Positions 53,552 through 63,784 of a stretch of DNA of 64,000 nt are shown here, in pieces. The position numbers were made by a program, and so were the translations under genes. The stretch's first letter is position 1, and each line of letters begins with the position of its first letter. Below the pieces are notes generated by a model, which was not told the origin of the DNA, ran no database searches, and saw nothing but the letters and a program-made list of their open reading frames with translations. Origin of the DNA: Chitinophagales bacterium (lineage in GTDB: Bacteria; Bacteroidota; Bacteroidia; Chitinophagales; JADIYW01); the NCBI GenBank assembly GCA_023957245.1, contig JAMLHJ010000002.1, positions 124,001-188,000 on the forward strand. The letters run 5' to 3'.

Positions 53552-54586
53552 ATGCAAATTTTACTTATAATTCTCGCTTTCGTACTTGTTCTAGTTGTGA
53601 TTTTACAAGTCGGTAAAGTTGTGGAGCTTGTTTCAGTAATGAGAGATGAAGATGAACGTACTGAAGACACCTCTAATTCTGTTGGATTTTTATTTTTACT
53701 ATCCGGTATAATTTTAGGTGTATTTATTGCTTATACTACATATACTGAGTATGGAAAGTTTCTTCCTGTGCCTGCTTCTGAACATGGTGTATGGATTCAA
53801 GATCTAGTAGATATTACGTTGTATATCACTGGTATTGTATTTATTATTACTAATGTTTTATTGTTTTATTTCGCTTATAAGTATCGTTACAAAAGAAATA
53901 GAAAAGCTCTTTATTATCCTTATAATAATAGGATAGAAATTTTATGGACTGTTATTCCTACTTTAGTTTTGACTATTATTATTGGTTTAGGTCTTAATAA
54001 ATGGTTTAAGATATTTTCTGCAGCGCCTACTGAAGCTATTCAGATTGAAGTGACAGGTAAGCAATTTGCTTGGGTAGTTCGTTATGGAGGTAAAGACAAT
54101 GAATTGGGTAAAAGAGATTTTACTTTATCCACTGTTGAAAATGAGTTGGGTGTCAGATGGAAAGATAAACAAAGTAAAGATGACTTTCTGAGTGATGAGA
54201 TTGTAATTCCAGTGAATACTCCTGTTCATGTTAATATCGGTGCTTTAGATGTTATTCATAGCTTTTATCTCCCTGAATTTAGAGTGATGATGGACGCTGT
54301 GCCAGGTATTCCAACAAAATTTTGGTTTAGACCTACTATTACTACAGAACAAATGAGGGAAATTAAGAAAAATCCTGAATTTGATTATGAATTGGCTTGT
54401 AATCAATTATGTGGTACTGGTCACTGGAATATGAAAAAGACTGTTAAGGTTGTTACCGAAGCTGAATATAAAGCTTGGTTTGCAGAACAAAAATCTTATT
54501 ACAAACAAAACATTGCTAAGATTCAAGGGGAAGATGCGTCATTGGATAATGATGTTATTGCAGAGGCAAATCCTTCAAAGAATTAA
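53552..54586 (+). CDS. coxB: Cytochrome c oxidase subunit II
   Basis: A 344-residue subunit with the CuA domain that accepts electrons from cytochrome c. Hydrophobic helices are at about 1-22, 44-62, 86-110 and 128-147, two more than the usual pair. The CuA ligands are His236 (VIHSFYLPEF) and C283-N-Q-L-C287 with His291 and Met294. The residue usually Glu in CxExC is Gln285; its backbone carbonyl is the ligand, so copper binding should survive. No heme c domain is fused, unlike caa3 enzymes. First gene of the oxidase cluster. Confidence 0.94.
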   Translation: MQILLIILAFVLVLVVILQVGKVVELVSVMRDEDERTEDTSNSVGFLFLLSGIILGVFIAYTTYTEYGKFLPVPASEHGVWIQDLVDITLYITGIVFIITNVLLFYFAYKYRYKRNRKALYYPYNNRIEILWTVIPTLVLTIIIGLGLNKWFKIFSAAPTEAIQIEVTGKQFAWVVRYGGKDNELGKRDFTLSTVENELGVRWKDKQSKDDFLSDEIVIPVNTPVHVNIGALDVIHSFYLPEFRVMMDAVPGIPTKFWFRPTITTEQMREIKKNPEFDYELACNQLCGTGHWNMKKTVKVVTEAEYKAWFAEQKSYYKQNIAKIQGEDASLDNDVIAEANPSKN

Positions 54587-54625
54587 TTTTAATAGAAATC
54601 TTCAAAATTTAAAGACTATAATAAT

Positions 54626-56440
54626 ATGGTAACTTCGGCAACTGGTGAACATGCATTGTCAATGATTGGCGCAGGTGGTCATCATAAAGAGACTTTTATT
54701 ACTAAGTATATTTTCTCTACTGATCATAAGATGATAGGTAAGCAATTCCTTTTTACAGGTATGGCTTGGGCTGTCATTGGGGGATTATTTTCTGTTTTGT
54801 TTAGGGTTCAATTGGCTTGGCCTGATGAAACATTTCCATTTTTAGAACAAATATTTTCTAACTGGTTTGATGAAGGACACATGACTCCTGAAGCATATTA
54901 TGCATTAGTGACTATGCATGGTACGATTATGGTGTTTTTTGTACTTACTGCTAGTTTGAGTGGTACTTTTGCTAACTTTTTGATTCCTTTGCAAATTGGA
55001 GCTCGTGATATGGCATCTCCTATAATGAATGCTTTATCTTATTGGTTGTTTGTGTTGTCATCATTAATCATGTTGGCTTCTATCTTTTTGCCAACAGGAA
55101 TGGCTTCTGCTGGATGGACAATATATCCTCCTTTAAGTATTTTGCCACAAGCATCTTCGGGATCTGGAATGGGTATGACTTTATGGTTGGTGAGTATGGT
55201 CTTTTTTATTGCTTCTCAATTATTGGCAGGTATTAACTATATTTCTACTGTATTAAATCTTAGAACAAAAGGTATGTTGATGACTAGAATGCCTTTGACT
55301 GTTTGGGCTTTATTCTTCACTGCTGTTGTTGGTTTGTTATCTTTCCCTGTTTTATTCTCTGCTGCTGTATTATTAGTTTTTGATAAAGGTTTAGGCACTA
55401 GTTTTTATTTGTCTGATATTTTTATAGGAGGTAAGGCTCTTGGATATTCTGGTGGTAATGCAATTTTATTTCAACATCTTTTCTGGTTCTTGGGTCACCC
55501 TGAAGTATATATAGTTATTCTACCTGCTATGGGTATTGTTTCTGAGATACTTTCAATAAGCTCTAGAAAACCAGTATTCGGTTATAAAGCGATGATACTT
55601 TCATTATTAGGTATTGTTGTTTTGAGTTTCTTGGTATGGGCGCATCACATGTTTGTAACAGGTATGAATCCTTTCTTAGGTTCTGTTTTTGCATTGTTTA
55701 CATTATTGATAGCAGTTCCTTCTTCAGTAAAAGTATTTAACTGGCTGACTACTATTTGGCGTGGAAATATTAAGATGACTGTAGCTGCTGTATTTTCATT
55801 GGGATTTGTTTCGATGTTTATCTCTGGTGGATTGACAGGTATATGGTTAGGTAATGCTACTGTAGATATACAGCTTCATGATACTTATTTTGTGATTGGC
55901 CACTTCCATTTGGTAATGGGTGTTGCTGCTTTCTTTGGTATGTTTGCAGGCATTTATCATTGGTTTCCCAAAATGTTTGGTCGTTTTATGAATGAGACAT
56001 TAGGTTATATTCATTTCTTTATCACATTTATTGGTGGTTACTTGATATTTTGGCCTATGCACTATTTAGGTATGTCAGGTGTGCCTCGTCGTTATTATGA
56101 CTTCAATGAGTTTCATGCTTTTAATGAGTATCATGATATGAATTTACTGATTAGTGTATCTGCGATAGTTGTGTTTGCTGCTCAATTTATTTTTGTGATC
56201 AACTTCTTCTATAGTATGAAGAAAGGTAGAAAATCTACTGAACTTAATCCATGGAAAGCAAATACACTAGAATGGACTACTCCTATCGAGCCTGGACATG
56301 GAAACTGGCTTGGTGAATTGCCTACAGTATATCGTTGGCCTTATGATTATAGTAAATTTGAAGAAGGTCCAGATTTTATACCACAAACTGTTCCACTTAC
56401 AGAGGCTGATATTGAAAGTGATAAAAGGCTTTTACATTAA
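54626..56440 (+). CDS. coxA: Cytochrome c oxidase subunit I
   Basis: A 604-residue heme-copper oxidase core with twelve helices. The ligand and proton-channel motifs are present: TMHGTIMVFF (heme a His), GHPEVY with Glu293 (A1 type, cross-linked His-Tyr pair), WAHHMF (CuB histidines) and FVIGHFHLVMG (heme a/a3 ligands). It reduces oxygen to water and pumps protons in the cytoplasmic membrane. It lies 39 bases after coxB and is followed by an unusual heptamer repeat. Confidence 0.97.
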   Translation: MVTSATGEHALSMIGAGGHHKETFITKYIFSTDHKMIGKQFLFTGMAWAVIGGLFSVLFRVQLAWPDETFPFLEQIFSNWFDEGHMTPEAYYALVTMHGTIMVFFVLTASLSGTFANFLIPLQIGARDMASPIMNALSYWLFVLSSLIMLASIFLPTGMASAGWTIYPPLSILPQASSGSGMGMTLWLVSMVFFIASQLLAGINYISTVLNLRTKGMLMTRMPLTVWALFFTAVVGLLSFPVLFSAAVLLVFDKGLGTSFYLSDIFIGGKALGYSGGNAILFQHLFWFLGHPEVYIVILPAMGIVSEILSISSRKPVFGYKAMILSLLGIVVLSFLVWAHHMFVTGMNPFLGSVFALFTLLIAVPSSVKVFNWLTTIWRGNIKMTVAAVFSLGFVSMFISGGLTGIWLGNATVDIQLHDTYFVIGHFHLVMGVAAFFGMFAGIYHWFPKMFGRFMNETLGYIHFFITFIGGYLIFWPMHYLGMSGVPRRYYDFNEFHAFNEYHDMNLLISVSAIVVFAAQFIFVINFFYSMKKGRKSTELNPWKANTLEWTTPIEPGHGNWLGELPTVYRWPYDYSKFEEGPDFIPQTVPLTEADIESDKRLLH

Positions 56441-56448
56441 TAGTTATT

Positions 56449-56497
56449 AGACGATAGACGATAGACAATAGACGACAGACAATAGTTAATAGACAAA
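56449..56497 (+). repeat. Heptanucleotide tandem repeat
   Basis: Seven near-identical 7-base units follow one another: AGACGAT, AGACGAT, AGACAAT, AGACGAC, AGACAAT, AGTTAAT, AGACAAA. They fill most of the 66-base gap between coxA and ctaB and end 9 bases before the ctaB ATG. Confidence 0.85.
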
Positions 56498-56506
56498 AGA
56501 TAGCTA

Positions 56507-57403
56507 ATGATATATTCAGGACATAAAGATTTTTCACTTGTTCAATTTGTATTGAATAGGGTAAAGTTTTATTCTGAGGTGACAAAGTTTAGATTGTCCT
56601 TACTTGTTGTATTCTCTTCAATCATGGCATTCCTTTTTGAAAGAGTTCAATATCGTTGGTTAGATTTAGTGATGTTGTTTATTGGTGGTTTCTTAGTGAC
56701 AGGTGCATCTATTGCTATCAATCAAATTTTAGAAAAGGAGACAGATAAGTTGATGAAAAGGACTAGTGGTCGTCCATTGCCTTCAGGTGATTTGTCTGTA
56801 ATGGAAGTAACAATTTTTGCGGGACTTTCTGGTTTGATTGGTATTGGATTATTGTCTTATTATTTTAATCCTCTATCTGGATTATTAGCGTCATTGTCTT
56901 TATTGACTTATGCTTTTCTTTATACTCCGTTCAAAAGAATTAGTCCTGCAGCTGTTTTTATTGGAGCTGTACCTGGTGCATTGCCACTTTTGATTGGCTC
57001 TACGGCTGCGGTAGGTAGTATTACTTCTGGAGGCTTTGTACTTTTTATTATTCAATTATTATGGCAGATGCCTCATTTTTGGGCTATTGCTTGGGTGATG
57101 GATGATGATTATAGAAAAGGTGGTTTTACTTTACTTCCATCAGGAAGTGGTAAGTCAAGGAGTGCTGCTTTTCAAATATTGACATACAATGCATTTTTGT
57201 TATTAGTGAGTGTCGTACCTTTCTTATTGGGATTGACAGGTTATTATTCTTTGATAGTTGTATTGATTAGCGGATTATTATTTTTATATACAGCTATTCA
57301 GTTATGTATAGACTTGTCAGATAAAAGTGCTAAGAAATTGATGTTTGCATCGTTTTTTTATATTCCTATTGTTCAAATAGCATTGGTAATTGATAAAATT
57401 TAA
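56507..57403 (+). CDS. ctaB: Protoheme IX farnesyltransferase (heme O synthase)
   Basis: A 298-residue UbiA-superfamily prenyltransferase that farnesylates heme b to heme o, the precursor of heme a. It has the prenyl-diphosphate motif NQILEKETDKLMKRTSGRPLP, YTPFKRISPAAVFIGAVPGALP, and WQMPHFWAIAWVMDDDYRKGG. About eight to nine membrane helices are visible. It lies inside the cox cluster, which needs its product. Confidence 0.96.
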   Translation: MIYSGHKDFSLVQFVLNRVKFYSEVTKFRLSLLVVFSSIMAFLFERVQYRWLDLVMLFIGGFLVTGASIAINQILEKETDKLMKRTSGRPLPSGDLSVMEVTIFAGLSGLIGIGLLSYYFNPLSGLLASLSLLTYAFLYTPFKRISPAAVFIGAVPGALPLLIGSTAAVGSITSGGFVLFIIQLLWQMPHFWAIAWVMDDDYRKGGFTLLPSGSGKSRSAAFQILTYNAFLLLVSVVPFLLGLTGYYSLIVVLISGLLFLYTAIQLCIDLSDKSAKKLMFASFFYIPIVQIALVIDKI

Positions 57404-57404
57404 G

Positions 57405-58016
57405 ATGATGGTTTATCCTATTTCAGAAAAATATAATCAACAAAAGGCACATAGATTTACTATGTATCTAGCTTTGATGAGCATTACTATGGCTTTTGCA
57501 GGATTGACTAGTGCATATTTAGTAAGAAAGGGTGCAGGTAATTGGGTTAATTTTCCTATGCCTGTTGAATTTTATACAAGTACAGTTATTCTTTTGATTT
57601 CTAGTGCTACTATGCATGTTGCACATATTTCTAATAAAAAGGGGCATCCAAAGATGGCTACTCTTGGACTATTAGTTACTATTGCTTTAGGTTTATTGTT
57701 TGCCTTTTTTCAATATAAGGGTTGGCAAGATTTAAACTTTTCAGGAATTTATATAGATGGAAATCCAGCTGGTTCATTCTTTTATGTTATTACAGGTTTA
57801 CATGCTGCTCATGTTCTGGGAGGTATTGCATTTCTATTAGTAGCATTATTTAGATCTTATCGCTTATTTTTTATCAAAAAAGAAAGTACTACCATTATAA
57901 ACAAAAAAGGAGAAGCATTAAAAGTTCGTACAGACTTATTGAGTATGTATTGGCATTTTATGGATTTTCTTTGGGTTTATATTTTCTTATTCTTATTTTT
58001 TAATTTGAATCATTAA
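57405..58016 (+). CDS. Cytochrome c oxidase subunit III-type protein, copy 1
   Basis: A 203-residue protein with five helices of the subunit III fold (HRFTMYLALMSITMAFAGLT, VILLISSATMHVAHISN, GLHAAHVLGGIAFLLVALF, SMYWHFMDFLWVYIFLFLF). The conserved H-W-HF-D end is intact. The ATG at 57405, 1 base after the ctaB stop, is preferred over an upstream in-frame TTG. It forms a pair with the following subunit III gene, as is usual in this phylum. Confidence 0.88.
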   Translation: MMVYPISEKYNQQKAHRFTMYLALMSITMAFAGLTSAYLVRKGAGNWVNFPMPVEFYTSTVILLISSATMHVAHISNKKGHPKMATLGLLVTIALGLLFAFFQYKGWQDLNFSGIYIDGNPAGSFFYVITGLHAAHVLGGIAFLLVALFRSYRLFFIKKESTTIINKKGEALKVRTDLLSMYWHFMDFLWVYIFLFLFFNLNH

Positions 58017-58025
58017 ACATATTTT

Positions 58026-58781
58026 ATGGCTGAATTGCTAGAAGAAAAAATGATTTCGGAGCATATTACACTACCTGCTCCTAATAACAATGAAGGAGGA
58101 GAGGATACTCCGTTAAAGGTGAGTTATGGAAAAACTATGATGTGGTTTTTCTTATTATCAGATGCCTTTACTTTCACTGGATTCCTTATTGCTTACGGGG
58201 CAATTAGAATGAGTAAAGCTTGGTGGCCAGATCCCAATGTAGTATTTTCTGGTATGCCTTTTTTGCATGGTGTAGAGGCACCTTTGGGATTGGTATCTAT
58301 TATGACTACAATATTGATTTTGAGTTCAGTATTTGTTGTGAGAGCTGTTATTGAAGGGCATAGAATGAATCAAAAAGGAGTTGCTTTTTGGATGTTTTTA
58401 GGAATTTTAGGTGGTCTTGCTTTCTTGGGATGTCAAGCTTGGGAGTGGTCACATTTAATTCATGATGGAATGACTCCTTTCTATAATGTTTATCATGCTG
58501 GTGCAGATGGTGAGACAGTTAAATTGGCTGTAGCAGATATTGCAAAGACTCCTGTGTCGCCTGGTCCTCCAATGTTTGGTGGTTCATTTTTTGGAATTAC
58601 CGGATTTCATGGTTTGCACGTTTCAATTGGTGTAGTGATGAATATAGTTGCTTTGATTAAAACTTTGAATGGTACTTATCAAAGAAGAGGACATTACGAA
58701 ATGATTGAAAAATTTGGATTGTATTGGCACTTCGTTGATTTAGTTTGGGTGTTTGTATTCCTTTTCTTCTATCTTATATAA
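58026..58781 (+). CDS. coxC: Cytochrome c oxidase subunit III
   Basis: A 251-residue subunit III with a polar N-terminus (about 1-33), then about five helices. Typical blocks are MWFFLLSDAFTFTGFLIAYG, FLGCQAWEWSHLI, GITGFHGLHVSIGVVMNIVAL and KFGLYWHFVDLVWVFVFLFFY. It stabilises the core subunits and proton uptake. It starts 9 bases after copy 1. Confidence 0.93.
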   Translation: MAELLEEKMISEHITLPAPNNNEGGEDTPLKVSYGKTMMWFFLLSDAFTFTGFLIAYGAIRMSKAWWPDPNVVFSGMPFLHGVEAPLGLVSIMTTILILSSVFVVRAVIEGHRMNQKGVAFWMFLGILGGLAFLGCQAWEWSHLIHDGMTPFYNVYHAGADGETVKLAVADIAKTPVSPGPPMFGGSFFGITGFHGLHVSIGVVMNIVALIKTLNGTYQRRGHYEMIEKFGLYWHFVDLVWVFVFLFFYLI

Positions 58782-58810
58782 TTTAACTTTAACTCAAAAA
58801 ATATAATATT

Positions 58811-59140
58811 ATGTCAAGTCATTTGGATGATGCTACTTATCATAAACAGGTTGCAGCAATTTGGAGAGCTACAATTATCATAGCGGTTGTTACTGTATTT
58901 GAAGTTGGATTGGCTTTATCTCATTACTTCTTTTTTTATCATCACCCTAAAGCAATAATTAATGTGTTTATGGTGTTGGCTACTTTACTTAAAGCTTTTT
59001 ATATTATTGCTGAGTTTATGCACTTGAAGTATGAACATCGCTCTTTTATAATCATATTAACGCTTCCTTTAATTTTCCTTGTTTGGTTAATTATAGCTTT
59101 GTCAGTGGAAGGAACGTTCTGGTTTAGATTGATTCATTAA
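58811..59140 (+). CDS. Cytochrome c oxidase subunit IV-family protein
   Basis: A 109-residue membrane protein with three helices (WRATIIIAVVTVFEVGLAL, FMVLATLLKAFYIIAEFMHL, IIILTLPLIFLVWLIIAL). The KAFYIIAEFMHLKYE block is characteristic of the prokaryotic COX4 (CyoD-like) family. It is an accessory small subunit that follows subunit III by 29 bases. Confidence 0.9.
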   Translation: MSSHLDDATYHKQVAAIWRATIIIAVVTVFEVGLALSHYFFFYHHPKAIINVFMVLATLLKAFYIIAEFMHLKYEHRSFIIILTLPLIFLVWLIIALSVEGTFWFRLIH

Positions 59141-59147
59141 TGAAATA

Positions 59148-59861
59148 ATGGTTTCTTCAAGAAAAAAAAATTTTTTAATAGCAATCCTTGTGATTGCTAT
59201 TTTTCCGTTAATATTCCTCTTTGTTTTTCAAAGGATAAAACAACCAGAGGTGACTTCTGATAATGTTCTTCCTATTTATGGAATTCATACACCAGTTGAA
59301 GTCAAATTAGAGAATGGGGATATCATTACAGATACTGCTTATCATACTATTCCAAAGTTTTCTTTAGTTAATCAGAATGGTGATACAGTTACAAGTAATA
59401 GGATGAAAGGCGTTGTTTCTGTTGTAGATTTCTTTTTTACTACATGTCCTACTATCTGTATAGATATGGCAGAAAACATGAGAAAAGTACAAGATTTCTT
59501 CAAAAGTGATAATAGTAAATTTCAAATCTTTTCTTTTTCTGTAGATCCGGAAACAGATACACCCGATGTCCTTTTAAAGTATGCTTATCAAAACAATGTC
59601 AATTCTACTTCATGGAGTTTATTGACTGGAGATAAGCCGACTATTTATGAGCTAGCCAGAAAAGGATTCCTAGTTACGGCAACTGAAGGTGATGGTGGTC
59701 CTAATGATTTTATTCATGATAATAAGTTTGTTTTGATAGATAGAGAAGGTAGAATTCGTGGTTATTATGACGGAACATCTGCTGAGGAAACTGACAAATT
59801 AATTTTAGATATTCAAAAATTGTTGGTGAGTTATATAATGCCTGCCAAAAAACAAAAATAA
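59148..59861 (+). CDS. SCO1/SenC copper-insertion protein
   Basis: A 237-residue membrane-anchored thioredoxin-fold protein with a TM helix at about 9-28. The copper-binding pair Cys100 and Cys104 lies in FFTTCPTICIDM, with a distal His in FIHDNKFVLID. SCO proteins deliver copper to, or keep reduced, the CuA site of subunit II, which fits its place in the cox operon. It begins 7 bases after the subunit IV gene. Confidence 0.94.
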   Translation: MVSSRKKNFLIAILVIAIFPLIFLFVFQRIKQPEVTSDNVLPIYGIHTPVEVKLENGDIITDTAYHTIPKFSLVNQNGDTVTSNRMKGVVSVVDFFFTTCPTICIDMAENMRKVQDFFKSDNSKFQIFSFSVDPETDTPDVLLKYAYQNNVNSTSWSLLTGDKPTIYELARKGFLVTATEGDGGPNDFIHDNKFVLIDREGRIRGYYDGTSAEETDKLILDIQKLLVSYIMPAKKQK

Positions 59862-59863
59862 TT

Positions 59864-60436
59864 GTGCAAAATCGATTAGTTGTTTTTTCTATTGCTTTGA
59901 TTTCTATTGTTGTCTTATTTACAATTGGAAGTTTATTTCTTTCTTCTCCATTAGATATTGAGCATAATTTAAACTTAGGTTTCTTTCCTAAGTTCCATGC
60001 TTTTTTAAATAGCTGTGTTGCAATCTGTCTTTTATTAGGATTTTATTTTATTAAGAATAGGAATTTCAAAGCTCATAAGACTGTCATGTTGATTGCTTTT
60101 TCATTGTCATCTATATTTTTGATTTCTTATTTGACTTATCATTCCCTTTCAGAAGGAGGAGTGAAGTATGGGGATGCTAATTTTGATGGTGTATTAGATG
60201 ATACAGAGAAAATGGTAGCTGGAAGCTTAAGATATGTGTATTATTTTGTTTTATTAACACATATTGTCTTAGCTGGTTTTATATTGCCATTAATATTGTT
60301 TACCTTTTACAAAGCATTAACTAATAGATTTGATGAACATAAGAAAATTGCTAGGTGGACATTTCCATTGTGGCTCTATGTAGCGATAACAGGAGTCTTA
60401 GTTTATGTAATGATTCATCCATTTTATCCTTATTGA
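59864..60436 (+). CDS. DUF420 membrane protein
   Basis: A 190-residue protein with about five helices (LVVFSIALISIVVLFTIGSL, FLNSCVAICLLLGFYFI, VMLIAFSLSSIFLISYLTYH, VLLTHIVLAGFILPLILF, WLYVAITGVLVYVMIH). HAFLNS and the LTHIVLAGF, RKIARWTFPLWLYV-like segments match DUF420, often found with oxidase genes and related to CtaM-like factors. The start is a GTG 2 bases after the SCO stop. Role in oxidase assembly is inferred from context. Confidence 0.87.
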   Translation: MQNRLVVFSIALISIVVLFTIGSLFLSSPLDIEHNLNLGFFPKFHAFLNSCVAICLLLGFYFIKNRNFKAHKTVMLIAFSLSSIFLISYLTYHSLSEGGVKYGDANFDGVLDDTEKMVAGSLRYVYYFVLLTHIVLAGFILPLILFTFYKALTNRFDEHKKIARWTFPLWLYVAITGVLVYVMIHPFYPY

Positions 60437-60437
60437 T

Positions 60438-60692
60438 ATGAATATGAAAAGTAAAGCTTTAAGTTTCATTTTATTGATGACAATAACATTGTTGCCTTAT
60501 TTTGCTCAGGCGCAATGTGCGATGTGTAAAGCGACATCACAGAATTCGGGATATGCAAAAAGTCTGAATACAGGAATTTTGTATTTATTGTTTTTCCCTA
60601 TTGCCGTTATTTTTGGTGGTGGTCTTCTGTGGTATAAGAATAGAAAGAAGTTTATTGTTTCAGATTGGGAAGAGCAAGACGAAGCTAAATAG
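60438..60692 (+). CDS. Small exported membrane protein with CxxC
   Basis: An 84-residue protein: signal peptide or N-terminal helix (about 1-25, ending AQA), a short periplasmic piece with CAMC, one membrane helix (about 46-66) and a charged C-terminal tail. It closes the cox operon, 1 base after the DUF420 gene. I do not recognise a named family. The CxxC beside copper-oxidase assembly genes suggests a redox or metal role, which is inference. Its end overlaps the convergent DUF3810 gene by 8 bases. Confidence 0.75.
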   Translation: MNMKSKALSFILLMTITLLPYFAQAQCAMCKATSQNSGYAKSLNTGILYLLFFPIAVIFGGGLLWYKNRKKFIVSDWEEQDEAK

Positions 60693-61770
60693 TATTGCCT
60701 TTTTGATTTTTGCCTTTATCTTCTAGTATTTGTAGTTTTATTACCCATAGCCAATATTCATCTATTCCATTTTCTCCGCTAAGGGCTTTTAGATATTGGT
60801 CATTAATCCAATTACCTACGTCTGTCAACTTTCCTCTATATTTAGCATGATATGCTCTGATTTGGTTGAGATCTTTTTCAATTTGTTGTGGTAAATCCTT
60901 TTTGAGTGTGTCAAATAAATTGGAATTCTGCATTGCTGCGAAATACATCTCTTCTCTTAGTCTTTCTACCTCAGCTGAGTATCTTATAAATGGATTGTTA
61001 GTCTTTTGAGCTGCTAAATATGCTATCAAGTTGCAATCTCCCTCATTTGTAAAGCCCATGCTATGCGCCAATTCATGCAATACAGTGCTTGGATATCTTA
61101 TTGAATGAAGCCCTCCATCAATTGTTGATTCTCCACTGAAAGGAAAGTACATACCTACAATTCCCCATCTCAAAAGATAACCTTTAGGCCATTTTCTGAT
61201 TTGATTAGATGATTGATTTGGATTTTTCCCTAACTGTTCAATCGTTTGAGTAAGCCATATACGCCCTGAATCTTCTATTAGGTTGAGCATTTTTTCATTC
61301 CATTCAGGATAGATACTATCTGTGTTGAGTTGTCCTCTATAGTTTTCAGCTTTGTGAAAAGTTTTTAGAACAGTACTTTGTCTTAATGGATATTGTTCGA
61401 TATGAGGTTGAGGTACTAATATCTGATCATTGTAGTAAAATCCCCATATCCAGAAAAAGAAGACCAATAAGTATAATATATAGCTTATTAAATAGGCAAT
61501 TGCAATGGTTTTTTTCTTTAATAATAATTGTTTTACGACTATGTATATTCCTATAATGAAGATGAAAGCGAGTATTAATAGCACCGAAGAAAATGGCAAA
61601 CTACCAAAGCTATAATTTAATATTTGTCTTATCTGTGGGTATAAATAGGGTGAATATATTTGTTTAACAAAGGTTTGGGATGGTAAAGCAAATAAAATAA
61701 GAGTGATTGTAAATAAAATCAATGATAATAGGACAAATTTCTTTTTAATAATCAATAATAATGTGTCCAT
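60685..61770 (-). CDS. DUF3810 membrane protein, putative zinc metalloprotease
   Basis: A 361-residue protein with about three N-terminal helices (about 12-30, 57-80, 88-110) and a soluble domain carrying HELAH, in VLHELAHSMGFTNEGDCNLI, followed by an acidic EGDCN. This HExxH plus downstream Glu arrangement suggests a gluzincin-like peptidase, and the whole matches DUF3810, a Bacteroidota family of unknown function. It is divergent from glpK and convergent with the cox operon. Confidence 0.83.
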   Translation of the reverse strand: MDTLLLIIKKKFVLLSLILFTITLILFALPSQTFVKQIYSPYLYPQIRQILNYSFGSLPFSSVLLILAFIFIIGIYIVVKQLLLKKKTIAIAYLISYILYLLVFFFWIWGFYYNDQILVPQPHIEQYPLRQSTVLKTFHKAENYRGQLNTDSIYPEWNEKMLNLIEDSGRIWLTQTIEQLGKNPNQSSNQIRKWPKGYLLRWGIVGMYFPFSGESTIDGGLHSIRYPSTVLHELAHSMGFTNEGDCNLIAYLAAQKTNNPFIRYSAEVERLREEMYFAAMQNSNLFDTLKKDLPQQIEKDLNQIRAYHAKYRGKLTDVGNWINDQYLKALSGENGIDEYWLWVIKLQILEDKGKNQKGNTI

Positions 61771-61803
61771 TCGAATTGAGTTTTTTATTTTTAGAGTTCT
61801 TAA

Positions 61804-63312
<1,509 letters not shown>

Positions 63313-63398
63313 AATCATAGGATTTTTATCATTTTAATTATTGCGTTGTTAATTATCGGTTAATTGTCTTAAATATTTGCAAAAAAAATGTGAGGGTA

Positions 63399-63429
63399 CT
63401 TGTAGAAATTAAAATTCAACATAACTTTG
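63399..63429 (+). promoter_or_regulatory. Predicted promoter of the 73-residue lipoprotein gene
   Basis: CTTG (63399-63402) and TAACTTTG (63422-63429) are 19 bases apart, matching the -33/-7 consensus in the second box and three of four bases in the first. The start codon is 27 bases downstream. Confidence 0.55.
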
Positions 63430-63456
63430 CATTGAACCAATTAAAAAAATTGTAAG

Positions 63457-63678
63457 ATGAAAAAAGTATTTTATTCTTTCGTAGCAGCTGCAATGTTTGC
63501 AGGTGTTGTTGCTTGTGGACAAACTGAAGAAGCTGCTCCTGCAGAGGAAGTAGCAGTTGAAGAAACTGTAGAAGCTCCTGTTGAAGAAGCTGCTCCTGCT
63601 GAAGCTGCTCCTGTTGAAGCTGCTCCTGCTGAAGCTGCTCCTGCTGCTCCTGCTGCTCCTGCTGCTCCTGCTCAATAA
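63457..63678 (+). CDS. Small Ala/Pro/Glu-repeat lipoprotein
   Basis: A 73-residue lipoprotein. A signal with lipobox GVVAC (acylated Cys at 20) is followed by a mature part made almost wholly of Ala, Pro, Glu and Val in EAAPAE-type repeats ending in APA repeats. The DNA is built from GCTGCTCCT-like units, so repeat number can change in frame. It has its own promoter and terminator, indicating a real and possibly abundant product. The overlapping leucine-rich frame is a by-product of the repeat. Function unknown; a flexible envelope spacer is one idea. Confidence 0.8.
   Translation: MKKVFYSFVAAAMFAGVVACGQTEEAAPAEEVAVEETVEAPVEEAAPAEAAPVEAAPAEAAPAAPAAPAAPAQ
63540..63672 (+). repeat. In-frame 9- to 15-bp coding repeats
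   Basis: Units such as GCTGCTCCT and GCTGAAGCTGCTCCT repeat through the second half of the lipoprotein gene. All are multiples of three, so slippage alters length without a frameshift. Confidence 0.75.
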
Positions 63679-63702
63679 TTTGAAAGCAGTAAGCAAAAAT
63701 AT

Positions 63703-63736
63703 ACCCTGGTCAATTCATTTGGCTGGGGTTTTTTTA
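63703..63736 (+). terminator. Terminator after the small lipoprotein gene
   Basis: ACCC and GTCAA (63703-63713) pair with TTGGC and GGGT (63719-63729) around loop TTCAT with one internal TG/TG loop, followed by seven Ts. Confidence 0.75.
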
Positions 63737-63784
63737 TTTTTAATTTTTACTAAATTTAGTTTAACGTATTTTTCAAAAAGCAAA

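Noticed and set aside
63581..63784. Leucine-rich frame overlapping the repeat lipoprotein
   Set aside because: It is the out-of-frame reading of the GCTGCTCCT repeat. Only its last 61 codons, from the ATG at 63785, look like a real lipoprotein.
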